Below, piece after piece: positions 42,919 through 54,678 of a stretch of DNA of 64,000 nt. The stretch is from Alopecurus myosuroides. Its lineage: Eukaryota > Streptophyta > Magnoliopsida > Poales > Poaceae. The notes beneath the pieces were generated by a model. The model was not told the DNA's origin and did not search any database. It saw nothing but the letters and a program-made list of their open reading frames with translations. The stretch covers positions 29,871,523 through 29,935,522 of the forward strand of contig CM054061.1 of the NCBI GenBank assembly GCA_028641055.1, in the 5' to 3' direction. Numbering within the stretch: position 1 is the stretch's first letter; each line of letters opens with the position of its first letter. Both the position numbers and the translations under genes were made by a program.

Positions 42919-45900
42919 GCATCCCCAAGCTTAACTCATGCTTGTCCTCGAGTAGGTAAGTGATACAAAAATAATTTTTTGAGGTGACATGAAGCTAACA
43001 CAAAAATTTGATCAACGATATGTAAAATCATTGCAAAGCTGAGGTCAAAGTACTTTAACAAAGGCATGATAAATTTTATTTTAGCTAATGTAAACTTAGC
43101 AACCATGTTGCACATGAAAAACACGAAGAAAAAAATGAATAATGAAACATTGAAACTGATACAGTTGTTTCAATCATAAAGAAAAACATAATAAAATGTT
43201 ACCAAGCTAGTACTTTGTGGTAAAATATATACATTTGTTTCGAGTATAGAGAAAGCATGGCAGTGGTATTTCGCTAGTCCTTAAGAGCGGGACAAAACAT
43301 AAATGCCAGGACACCTTGAAGGTTCATGAAGAAGATAGAACAAATAATTAGAGAAAAAGCAATAACACATCATGAATCAATTAATAATGTTTTTGGGACA
43401 AATGCACATAAAACTCATAATGGAAAAAATTATCTCTCAACTTGTGCACAAAGTTAGAAGATGGAGACTCAACATAAAACTAAAAGAAAGGCCCTTCGCA
43501 GAGGGAAGCATGGATCACTCATGTGCTAGAGATTTTATTTTATTAAACAGAGGTATAAAAAGTTTGACACTCCTCCCATCCATCTTTCACAAACCATGGC
43601 TAACCGAATCCTCGGGTGCCTGCCGATAATCACATACCATGGAGGAGTGTCTATATTTTAAGAGAGGTGTATGCTAGTGTCAACGAATGGTAAACAAAAA
43701 ATACAGTATGTCACAAGCCAAATAGACTTTACAAGAGCGGCTCCCGTATGAAGGTTGCATCTGGGTAGAAGGTCATCCCTGTTTCTCTTCTGTTTACACA
43801 ATTATGCTTTGACTCATAAATCAGGGGCAAAAATAGTGAAGAGATTTTTTTTGTATTAATTTGGAGCTGGGCACCCCGCGGCCAGCTCTTCTATCAATTG
43901 GATAAGAGGATGAAGCCACTAGTCGAGGGTGTGAAAGTCCAATAAACAAGCGTGATAAAGATTCTCTATTTACGTCCTCATGAGAAAAAACAAGAACACA
44001 AAACGGGAGTAATTTTGAAAGTTTTAAAGGTAGCACATGAGCAATTTACTTCGAATGGCAGTTAAATACCACATGTAGGTAGGTATGGTGGACACAATGG
44101 GAAAACTTTGGTTTTGGGGAGTTGGATGCACGAGTAGAACTCTGATGTCTACACACGCTTGTATTCTTGTAGACAGTGTTTGGCCTCCAAGTGGAGAGGT
44201 TTGTAGAACAGCAGCAAGTTTCCCTTAAGTGGATCACCCAAGGTTTATCGAACTCAGGGAGGTAGAGGTCAAAGATATCCCTCTCAAGCAACCCTGCAAT
44301 TAAGATACAAGAATTATCTTGTGTCCCCAACACACCCAATATACTTGTCAGATATATAGTGCACTAGTTCGGCGAAAAGATAGTGAAATGTGAGTAATAT
44401 GGATGGTTATAAGTAATAATAGCAATCTAAAATAAATATGGCAGCAGGAAAATAGTGTTTCAATGCTTGGAAACAAGACCTAGGGATCCTAGTTTCACTA
44501 GTGGACATTCTCAACAATGATCACATAATTGAATAACTAAATATCTTCTCTTCACTATGCTACTATTAACCCTCTCCGGTTGGATAACAAACACTAGTCA
44601 ATGCGTAGGGCTGCAAAAATCATTCCTTAAAATAAGCATTCCCATGTCTACTTAACCCCATGCTGTCACTATGAGCGCCCTAGAAGGTACTAGACAAATA
44701 CCACAATTCATAGAGGAGACACACACGATGTGCACATTGTCACCTTCACACCGCAGGACAAGGTGACTCCAAAGTTCATATTAATAAAACACTTGAGTTG
44801 CACAATATGAAGAGTAACATCTACTTATTCAACAGATTACAAAGCTCACGATCACATATAGATCACACCATGGGAGAGAGAGATGAACCACATAGCTATC
44901 GGTAGAGCCCTCAGCCTTGGGGGAGAACTACTCCCTCCTCATCATAGGAGACAACAACGACAATGGAGATGGCGGTGGAGTCGATGGAGATGGCTTCCGG
45001 GGGCACTTACCCGTCCCGGCAGGGTGCCATAACAGAGATATGTCCCCAGAAACTTGTCGGCAGCGGCAGCGGAGCTACGAATGTATTTTGTGGAAAAGGT
45101 CGATTCTTTTAGGGTTTTCCCTCAGGGGAGTATAAATAGGCGAAAGGGCGATGCCGGGGGGTGGCCAAGGGGCCCACACCACTAGGTGGCACGGCCAGGG
45201 GGACCCACGCCACCCTATGGTGTGGCCACCCTGTGCCCCCCTCCGGGGAAAATAAGAACTTCGGGATTCGTGGGGTCCAATTCTGAGAATATTTCCAGAA
45301 CAACTTCTCTGAAATCAAGAATAGCAGAAAACAAGGAACTCACACTTGGCATCTTGTTAATAGGTTAGTCCCGGAAAACGTGTAAAAATTCTAAAAAGAA
45401 GGGAGAAAACATGTAGCAATTGGCATAATATCAACATGGAACATCAAAAATTATAGATACGTTGGAGACGTATCACGCTCATACTCAGTACAGGTGAAGG
45501 CTAGCAAAAGACTGGGAGCGACAAATCAAGAGAGCATAAGAGACATAATCACGCATAGCGACATAAACATGATTAATCAAATCATAAATGGTACCACAAG
45601 TTCAAAAACGAAATGATCATAGAGGCTATTAGTGACTGGTTCATAGTCATAAACATGGTGTGAGCATGCTCCAAGTCAACCAAATAAAACATTCAAAGGA
45701 GAATACCACAAATTTATGCTACTCATGATTCTTTCAGTGGAACTTTAAACACTCTCAACTATTTGAGACTGATCATGCTACTCAATAACCACAAGGCTTT
45801 AGAACTAAAATAACATCTAGCATGACAAGAAAAATTCTATCCACAGTCTATACAAGTTTCTACTTGCACCGTTAAAAATTCTACTTCAAATAGCAGTTTC

Positions 45901-47028
45901 TTTTCCCAACAAGCACCATACAAAACATGTTTTAACAAAAATTCTCTACATGCTACATCAAGCAAAAATGTGAGTACTCACATAAAAATACTAAAACTAA
46001 CAGATCTGAATAAGAGATGCGATGAAAACAAGAGCTGAACATGAATTTTTGCAGTAACTAGAAGAAAAACTAAGAATACTAGCATAGCAAGTATTCAAAT
46101 GAAAAAGTGAAGCGTGTCTCTCTCCCAAACAAGGATGCTAGGTCCAATGATATTATTGCAGGAAGGGAAAAAATAAAACAAAGAAAAACAAAAGAAAACA
46201 AAAGAAAAAAAAACAGACGATCCAAAAAAACTTCATATGATGTGACCGAACAAAAATATAGCTTCACGAGAAATGACCTGATAGATTGTTGATGAAGAAG
46301 GGGATGCCTTGGGCATTCCCAAGCCTAGATGCTTAAGTATTCTAAAAATATGCTGGTATGAACCACGGGGGCATCCCCAAGCTTTGACCTTGCACCCTTC
46401 TTGATCATATATATCACCTCTTCTCTTGAACCTTGAAAACTTCCTTCACACCATATTCAAATAGTAATTCGCATTAGAGGGTTAGTGCAACAATAGAAAA
46501 TTCATGGGTTATGTATGGAACAAGTGATATTGATACTTTTAAATATTATCCACAGCCACTGATGTTTCGTGAAGCAAAGAAATCCACTTGACATCGTAAA
46601 AGAGCAAATACAAGAAAAATGACAGAATCTGTCGAAACCAGAACAGTTTGTAAAGACGAATTTTTTTGAGTCACTTGCGTTGCTTAGATCGAAAAACTTA
46701 AAGAACAAAAAAAATTTGTAGATAGCTGAAGGATAAGCACACAAAAATTCAGGTCATTCTTATTTTTCTGTGAATTATACGATGTTTTACAGTGGACAAC
46801 AGAAATCTGTTTTCTCCGCAGAAATCCGAAAACCAACTTCAACTCTCGTCAGAAACTTTACTTGGCACTACTAAAACATGAAAATAAAGATACAAGGGAG
46901 TTGCTACAGAAGTATACAACCCCTTTACTCAAAGAAAACAGAGAAAAACAAAGCAAAAAATAAAACCATGGGTACTCCCAAGAAGTGCTTTTCTTTAACG
47001 CCTTTTAGCTAGGCCTAGAAAAATGGAA
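42919..47028 (-). mobile_element. Element A interior without coding signal
   Basis: Begins with a polypurine tract (minus strand TAAGCTTGGGGATGC at 42919-42933). AT-rich, with similarity to the interior of element B (for example 43260-43760 against 51350-51760). A solo LTR sits at 44143-45475. An A-rich stretch at 46150-46215 would be T-rich on the sense strand. I see no gene. Confidence 0.65.
44143..45475 (-). repeat. Solo LTR of a third, Athila-like family
   Basis: 1333 bp, minus strand from TGATACGTCTCC to GTAGACATCA. It has a TATA-like plus GC-rich part near 45110-45260. Flanks aactc (44138-44142) and cgctc (45476-45480) are probably a decayed TSD. The uninterrupted site in element B near 52125-52135 reads agctc, one change from each. 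Confidence 0.82.
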
Positions 47029-47460
47029 TCAAGTATTTTCAATTGAAGAAGCATCCAAATTGTTATGAGGCTTATGTTTACCTTTCTTACCCTTATTCTT
47101 GCCTTTAGGGAACCGATGGTCTGCACATGATTTTGGGGAAAAAGCCATGGTACCTCTCCCCATATCAATAGTTGCTCCCAAGAGCTTCAACAGAGATCTT
47201 CCAAGAGTAATTTGGCCTTCTCCTACACATTCAATAATAAGATAATCAGTGGATAACATTCTTCCCAAGATTTTTGTAAATACTCCCCTAGCTATCCTAA
47301 TGGGAAATATAGTGGTATTATTAGTGAGACGTATTTCTTCTCCTCCCTCAGTAAGTCTCCAAGTATTCAATGATTCATAAATTTCTTTAGGCATAAGACA
47401 AAATTCAAACATAATATCACAACAAGCATGAAAAGTTTCACCACCAATAGTAACCTTCAC
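47029..47460 (-). pseudogene. Athila-like protease-region fragment
   Basis: 143 residues. The pattern CDIMFEFCLMPKEIYESL, ending LGRSLLKLLGATIDMGRG, follows the retropepsin region of Athila-type gag-pol. The active-site Asp-Thr/Ile-Gly-Ala has lost its glycine (CDIMF), so it would be inactive. A Lys/Gly-rich tail follows (KGKNKGKKGKHK). The fragment lies downstream of the gag-like fragment in sense order. Confidence 0.55.
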
Positions 47461-47601
47461 AGTAGGGATTATTTTTGAGGCTTCAGAGTTTATTGGAACA
47501 TGATCAAAGTGCTCAGGAAATGTCCCTCACTTAAACAAGAAACATGTGTCTCAAGGGTATTCAATCTAGCATAAATACTGGCAATGGCTTTATCAGAGCT
47601 A

Positions 47602-47997
47602 CTAGGTGAGTTGAAGGTGACAATTAATTTTTTTTATAGCATCAAGAGCTTGATCTTCATCACAATGAAGGAAATATCCTCCTACCATAGTGTCCAGAGA
47701 ACATCTATAGTAGAGAACAAGACCTAAATAAAAGCTACGCAGATACAGGCTTAGAGTCATTTTAGGTTCGATTTTGCAACAGGAATCAAAAACTGTACAC
47801 CAAGCTTCTTTGAAACTCTCATCATTTCTTTGTTTAAAAGTGGAAATAATTTCCTCATGTGACAAGGTAACACGAACAGGAGTATTCATTTTAACAAGAT
47901 TAAAAACAGGAATAAAACTACAGCAAGAATACGAACTATTTTTTTTGCGTTTTTGACAAAGAGAAGCAAACAAGACAAAATTAAATAAAACAAGCAA
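47602..47997 (-). pseudogene. Athila-like gag fragment of element A
   Basis: 131 residues. The C-terminal two thirds (ESFKEAWCTVFDSCCKIEPKM, SFYLGLVLYYRCSLDTMVGG, EDQALDAIKKI) follow the gag pattern of Athila-type elements. The ORF continues upstream as low-complexity sequence. No ATG-started full gag is present. It lies close to the PBS, as gag should. Confidence 0.55.
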
Positions 47998-48052
47998 AAC
48001 AAAAACAAAGTCAAGAGATTAGAAGTGAGAGACTCCCCTTACAGAAATTCTC

Positions 48053-48073
48053 TTCCTCCCCGGCAACAGCGCT
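48053..48073 (-). other. PBS of element A (Athila type)
   Basis: Minus strand TAGCGCTGTTGCCGGGGAGG, eleven bases from the LTR end. Athila-lineage elements commonly have TGGCGCCGTTGCCGGGGA here. Confidence 0.75.
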
Positions 48074-48084
48074 AGAAAATAGCT

Positions 48085-49682
48085 TGATGGTGCAGGTCTT
48101 GCACTCGTTGGAAAACCCCAAGAGGAAGGTATGATGAGCACAACAATAGTTTTCCCTCAGAAAGAAACCAAGGTTTAATCGACCAGTAGGAGGAAGGAGT
48201 AACTTCAGAAGGTTGAAGCAGCTGAGATGGTAGGGCGCACTACCGGTTCAGAAGCAACATGGAACCTACACAACACATTGAAATCACTTTGCCCCAATGA
48301 AGCAGTGAGGTTGTCAATCTCACCGGTTTTGCTGAACACAAAGAGGTTAAACGTATGGTGTGGAAAATAGTACGAAAACTGGAGCAACAATATGAAAGCA
48401 GTAGGTGATTTATCAGTATGAGGAAAAAGGACCGGGGTCCACAGTTCACTAGTAGTGTCTCTCCGTGAAAGATAAATAACATGTGTGGTGAGCAAATTAC
48501 AGCTGGGCAATTGACAGAAATGAAGGCTGCACCGTAGTTCATATGCAAGACATAAAGATTAGTATGTGATTCATGCGGGCATCACAACAAGATACATAGA
48601 CCGTTATCCAACTACATCTATATCTAATAATCCACCCTCCGAATATCATCCGAACAAATGTTGGGTATTAAGTTGCAAGCAATAGATAGTTGCAGTAAGC
48701 AAAGTGTGTAATGTAAACAATAACATCATCCTTAGACAAAGCATTGTTGTTTTCTCCCTAATGGAAACAACACATCCTCCGTTCGTCATGTTTCTGTCAC
48801 TCGAGGACAGATGCAAAGGAGGCAGGAACCCACTATCGAGCATAAATACTCCCTCTTGGAGTTACTAGCATCTACTTGGCCAAAGAATCTACTAATAACG
48901 GAGAGCATGCAAGATCATAAATAACATAAGAATGAACATAACATGATAGATTGATAATCAAAATACATAGCATTCAACATTCATCAGATCCTAGCAAACA
49001 CAACATGTAGCATTACATAAGGATGATCTTGATCATGTTAGGCAGCTCAAAAGATCTAAACATGAGGTACAAAGTGGAGAGAACAACCATCTAGATACTG
49101 CTATGGACCCGTAGTCCAGGGATGAACTACGCACGCATCACTTCAGAGGAGGGCATGGTGGTGTAGACCCCCTCCGGTGATGACTTTTCCTCCTGGCAGG
49201 GTGCCGGGCAGAGCTCTAGAATGCTCCCGATCTCGGGATGACGATGACGGCGGCCTCGGGTGTTTTTCGGGGAAAAGTGGGATCTATTTAGGGTTTATGC
49301 CTCGAGGGGATTAAATAGGCGAAAGGACAAAGGTGGTGGAGGTCCAGGGGCCCCACACCACCCCCTAGCGCGACCAAGGGGGGCGCCACCCTATGGTGTG
49401 GCCCCCCTGAGGTACCCCTCCGGGTCTCTTTGGGACTCCGTGGAACCTTCGGGAATTCTAAGACTTCCGGGCTTCAAATTATCCAATTCCGAGAATATTT
49501 CCAGAACAACTTTTCTAAAACTAAAGACAACAGAAAATAGGGAACTGGCTCTATGGCATCCTTTCAATAGGTTAGTCCGGAAAATCGATAAAAATTACAT
49601 AAAGTGTATAACAAACATGTGGGAAATAACATGAAAACAAGCATGGAACATTATAAATTAGGGGTACGTTTGTGACGTATCA
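48085..49682 (-). repeat. Element A 5' LTR (complete, about 1598 bp)
   Basis: Minus strand from TGATACGTCACAAACG to CACCATCA. Same family as the solo LTR at 14638-41415 and the piece at 53903-54678. It includes a GC-rich part at 49330-49480. Confidence 0.85.
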
Positions 49683-51076
49683 AAGACCCACAAGTATAGG
49701 AGATCGCAACAGGCTTCGAGGGAAGTAAAACCCAAATTTATTTATTCGACACAAGGGGAGCCAAAGAATATTTATATGCCTTAACAACTGAGTTTTCAAT
49801 TCAGCTGCACCTAAAATTAGAATTTCTCACAACAATTTATCAGTGGTAACAGTTTTATAGCAGCAGTAGAAATAAAATAACAGCAGTAGTAAAATAGTAA
49901 CAACAATAGCAATCGCGGAAAACAGCAGGATGGGAGTACCGTAGACATAGAGGGAATGGATGGACGGGTGTTGCATGGATAACAAGGATCATGTAATAAT
50001 AATACCACGGGCATTTCAGATAATAATAATAAAGCATCAAACATTTAGGCAAACCATAGGCATGTGTTCCAATATAGTCATACGTGTTCGCAATGAGAAA
50101 CTTGCACAACATGTTTTGTCCTACTAGCCCGTGGCAGCGGGGCCTCTAGGGAAACTACTGGTAATTAAGGTGCTCCTTTTAATAAAGCACCGGAGCAAAT
50201 CATTAACACTCCATGAACACATATGATGCTCACATCACAGCCATCCCCTTCGGTTGTCCCAATTTCTGTCACTTTGGGGTCTCGGGTTCCGGACAATGAC
50301 ATGTGTAAACAACTTGCAGATATGATCAAGAAACATAATTATACTCATGAAACAATAACATGTTTAGATATGAGATCATGGCACTCGGGCCCTAGTGACA
50401 AGCATTAAGCATAACAAGTTGCAACAACGGTAGAAAACACTAACAATGGATACAAGGCACTATGCCCTAACAATCTGGCATTATTACATGATCAATCTCA
50501 TCCAATCCCTTCCATCCCTCTCAGCCTACAGCGGGGTTTACTCACTCATGGACGGGGGAAACATGGATGGTTGATGGAGAAGGAGTGGCAGTATAGATGG
50601 CGATGATCTCCATCGAATCCCCGTCCCGGCAGGGTACCAGAACAGGAACTTCTGATCCCCGAATCGAGTTTCGGGGTGTGGCAGCGGCGCTCTGTTGTGT
50701 TTCTGTGGAATATGACGAACCCCCTCGCATTTTAGGTTTTCGGGGAATAAGTAATCGAAAGGGGAGCCTAAGGGGTTTCCTGGGTGGCCCACACCACCTG
50801 GCGGCACGACCAAGGGGGCGCCAGGGGGTGGTGTGGCCCCCTCCTGGGTCCTCTCCTGGCCTCCTTCTGGCTCCCGGGGATCTTCTGGTGTTTTAAGACC
50901 AATGGGGTCTTTTCTCGGCAATTTCCCGAAAGTTGGTTTTTCTGTACAAAAACGAGACACCAAGGTAATTCTGCTGAAAACAGCATTAGTCCGTGTTAGT
51001 GGTATCGAAAACTCACAAGTTTAGAAGAAAACAATAAGAAAAGTGTTCGGAAAAGGAGATACGTTTTGGACGTATC
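49680..51076 (-). repeat. LTR of a second family, at the left end of element B
   Basis: Minus strand start TGATACGTCCAAAACG at 51076, end near 49680 (cacttgtgggt-type end, here tacttgtgggtctttga). It differs in sequence from the LTR of element A and from the right LTR of element B. It overlaps the end of the neighbouring LTR by the three bases tca. No TSD found. Confidence 0.7.
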
Positions 51077-53189
51077 AACTCCCCCAAGCTTAGCTTATTG
51101 CTTGTCCTCAAGCAATTCAGTGACAACTGAGTGCGATAAAAGACTTCTACGAACACATTTGTTTCATATGATGTAAATATACTCACTACACGATCAAGTG
51201 TTGAGGTAATTCATACTAAGATGTATGCAAGATAAAAGTCACCCAGCAGTTATGCAAGCCATGAAAAGATGCCAACAAACTAATAATAGACAACATGAAC
51301 TATATCAATCTACAGGAGTGCAATGCTCATAATAGGGTATGATAAAGTGTACTCACATTCCCTTAAGAGTGGAGAAAAACATAAATGCCAGGGCACCTCT
51401 GAAGTTCAAATGAAGACTAGAAATATAGATATCAGATATACATGCATCAAAGGTATACCACAATTAACCGTGTTCTGGGACAAGCACATTACACTAAGAA
51501 TAACAGCTCTTGCTCTCAAGAAGGTGCATAAAGTGAGAAGGTTAAGAATCAACATAAAATTAAAAGAAAGTCCCTTCACAGAGGGAAGCATGGATCACTC
51601 ATGTGCTAGAGCTTTTATTTTATTAAGCAGAGGCATTGAAAACATTTTTTTAGAGATGTGTATGCTTATGTCAATGAATGGTAAACAGAAAATACATTAC
51701 GTCACAAGCCAACTAGATTTCACAAGAGCGGCTCCCATTTGAAGGACGCAACTCGTGTAGAAGGTCATCCCTCTTTCTCTTTTGTTTACACAATCATGCT
51801 TTGACTGATAAATCGGGGGCAAAAATAGTGAAGAGAATTTGTATTATTATTTGGGGTTGGGCACCCCGCTGCCATCTCTTCTATGAATTTTATAAGCGGA
51901 TGAAAGCACTAGTCTAGGGTATGAAATCCAATCAACAAGTGAGATAAATATTCTCTATTTACGTCCTCATGAGCTAAAACAGGGGTACAAAACATGAATA
52001 ATTTTAAGAAGGTTGTAAAGGTAGCACATGATTAATTTACTTGGAGTGGCGGTTAATTACCACATGTAGGTAGGTATGGTGGACACATTTGGCAAACTTT
52101 GGTTTTATGGAGTTGGATGCATGAGTAGAGCTCATACTCAATACAGGTGAAGGCTAGCAATAGACGGGGAGCGACAATCCAGAGAGCAACAACTATCATA
52201 ATCATGCTTGCGACAAAACAAAATTAACAGGGGCATAAAAGTGATATACATACTGTGAGCCATAATAAATCATCGAGGCTTAAGTGACTTTTTTTTCAGT
52301 CTTATGCATGTGTGAGCATATGCCAAGTCGATTCAAGTGAAACAATCAGGGGGAGATACCACAAATGTCATACCCTCGTATGAATAAAACAGTGCAAGCA
52401 AACATTCATACGACATGCTATCTTATATTAATATGTTGGAACTAAACATGAGAGAGGATGAACTGCTAAGCATCAATTAAATAACATACACCTTACATGA
52501 ACGAACTAAGCATGTTCACATGGATGAGTATACGTACAAAAATAAAACAAATAGAGTTCATACCAGTCTCTCACCACAACTCGGATTGTCGTAAATCATC
52601 ATTACTGCTCTTCACTTGTGGATTGAATAATATATAATGATAATCAAGCTCCAATAGACACACGGAAGTCCGGTGAACTCTGCAACAAACTTTACAAAAC
52701 TAAAGAAGAACAACAAATATTTTTGGGTTTTCGAATTGAAACAAGAACAGAAATAAACAAGCAAAAAAAGCAAAATATTTTTGGATTTTTGAATACTAAA
52801 CCGAAACGAGAAAAGAAAGCAAACAAACAAAAGAAACTAAAGGAACAAACAAAGAGAAACAACAGAAATATTTTTGGTCTTTTTGTGTTTTGGAAAGCAA
52901 AAAACAAAACGATAAACCAGAAAGAAGCGAAAGAAAACGAAAACAAAGGAAAGAAACAAAAGCATGGATATACAAAGAACCGAGTGAACATGATATATAA
53001 ATGAGTGTGATGTCGTTATACCTTCCCCGAAGCTTAGGCTTTTGGCCTAAGTGGAGATCAATCACGGTTCGAGAAGTATCCCCACTGTGTTGGGTCGTCC
53101 CTCGCATGGTCGTACTCGGGCGCCCATGAAGAAGATGAAGCGGCTGGCGCATAATCATAGCTGGGGTGCTGATAAGGAACCCCCGCAGT

Positions 53190-53823
53190 GTCAGAGGGCT
53201 GGACGAACTTATTATCGTCCCCCTCTCCGAGATCCTCAACATGCTGGGGCTGCTGCTCAATGTATGCGTCCAGCTCACTCTCAGGAAGAATCCATCCTTG
53301 CCTGTCATTAAGATAAAAAAAAGAGGTGCAGGCAAAAGTACTACTCGTTTGGATTTAGTCACTCTCCACCTTGATTGTTTGGAGAAAGTTATCTCATAAG
53401 ACAAGTTGCGCAGGTTAGCATGAGTAGAGAGAAACTTATGCTGAATCATGGAAATAAGGTCCAACCTCTCTAAAGGAAACTGAATGTCTAGAGGATGTGG
53501 TTCCACACCATGGAAGGCTAACAAACGAGAGGCAATAAGACCTCCACAAATTCCGCCCTTCTCACGGTTAAACGAGAGACGGTAAGCAATTAGAGCACCA
53601 AAGTTATAAGACTGAATCAAATTCTAGGGAGTTGAATTTCTCGTATTTTACCATTCTCCCCCGTGAAGCTTCTGCCTTGGCAAATCTCTTCATATAATTC
53701 CAGCAGTGGTTTAGGCTGCCCTCTTATCTTCTCACAAGAACCCCACTCTGGTACCTTGATAGCTGCACAAAAATCGCTGAAAGGCAAGTTTGCAGCTTTA
53801 TTATAAATGTTATAGTGGACCAT
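53190..53823 (-). pseudogene. Athila-type gag-like region of element B, frameshifted
   Basis: Two overlapping minus-strand frames: 53617-53823 (HYNIYNKAANLPFSDFCAAI, WGSCEKIRGQPKPLLELYEEI) and from 53620 down (NFGALIAYRLSFNREKGGICGG, SRLLAFHGVEPHPLDIQFPLERL). They make one gag-like protein broken by a one- or two-base shift at about 53620. The translation continues into low-complexity Ser/Phe-rich sequence with no domain. The similarity is to gag N-terminal regions of Athila-type grass elements. Confidence 0.55.
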
Positions 53824-53875
53824 TGATGCAAACGTTGATGGTGCCTTGACGGGGAGACTTCTTGATGATGATTAA

Positions 53876-53894
53876 GTTCCCGGCAACAGCGCCA
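53876..53894 (-). other. PBS of element B (Athila type)
   Basis: Minus strand TGGCGCTGTTGCCGGGAAC, a few bases from the LTR start at 53903. Confidence 0.75.
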
Positions 53895-53902
53895 TAAATT
53901 CT

Positions 53903-54678
53903 TGATGTTTGGATGGTGTGTTGGGAACCCCAAGAGGAGGGTGTGATGAGTGCAGCGGTAAGAATTTCCCTCAGTTAAGAACCAAGGTTATCAATCCAGT
54001 AGGAGAAAGGGGATCTTCGAAAGGTTGATGCCACTTACGGTGGAGATAGCGCCTCATCGGTGTCAGCAACAACGTGGAACCTGCACACAACACAACCAAA
54101 ATAATTTGTCCCAACAATACAGTGAGGTTGTCAATCTCACCGGTCTTACTGAAAACAAAGATTAGACGTATAGTGTGGAAAATAGTGTATGCTTGCAGTA
54201 AGTAAAGAAAGAAGGGAATTGTAGTGGTTTGTTTAACAGTGTAGGAAAATGGACCGGGGTTCATAGATTCACTAGTGGTGTCTCTCCATAAAAGATAGCA
54301 TGCTGGGCGAAAAAATTATAGCTAGGAAATTGACAAACAGAGGTTGCACCGTAGTGCACATTCATGACATGATGACTACTATGATATTTAGTGCGGGAAT
54401 TACAACAATATACATAGACCGTAATCCAACTGCATCTATGACTAATAATCGACCCTCAGGTTATCATCCAAAACCCCTTAGGTATTAAGTTGCAAGCAAC
54501 AGATAATCGCATTAAGAAATGTGTGTAATCTAAGCAATGATTGTGCATGCGGGCACTCACACCGCTGTTTTCTCCCTAGTGGCAACAACACATCCTCCCC
54601 CGTCACGTTTATGTCACTCGAGCACAGGCGAAAAGGAGGCATGAACCCAACTATCAATCATAAATACTCCCTCCTGGA
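53903..54678 (-). repeat. Right LTR of element B, interrupted by the copia element
   Basis: 776 bp of the same LTR family as element A, from tgatgtttgg to ctccctcctgga. At the matching point, the LTR at 48085 continues with gttactagcatc. The remainder is not in the window. Confidence 0.8.

Larger units (their letters stand above)
14473..49682 (-). mobile_element. Athila-like non-autonomous LTR element 'A', interrupted by nested elements
   Basis: A minus-strand element. Its 5' LTR is 48085-49682 and its PBS lies near 48053-48073. The internal part is 42919-48084. Its 3' LTR is split into 14473-14637 and 41421-42918 by a plus-strand solo LTR flanked by tttac. Within the interior I see only a gag-like and a protease-like fragment, with no RT or integrase, so it could not move alone. 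The PBS (GCGCTGTTGCCGGGGA core) and the AAGCTTGGGG polypurine tract are of the type found in Athila-lineage elements of Triticeae. I could not find a matching TSD at the outer ends; the right end abuts another LTR. Confidence 0.75.
51077..53902 (-). mobile_element. Element B interior (Athila-like, non-autonomous)
   Basis: Begins with polypurine tract actcccccaagctta (AAGCTTGGGGGAGT on the minus strand) and ends with a PBS at 53876-53894. Similar to element A's interior around 51350-51760. A gag-like region lies at 53200-53823; the rest is AT-rich, with A-rich low complexity at 52720-52970. No RT or integrase. Confidence 0.65.

Noticed and set aside
52796..53190. C-terminal part of a long minus-strand ORF as a membrane protein
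   Set aside because: The Phe/Leu/Ser-rich translation comes from a T-rich low-complexity stretch downstream of the gag-like region.
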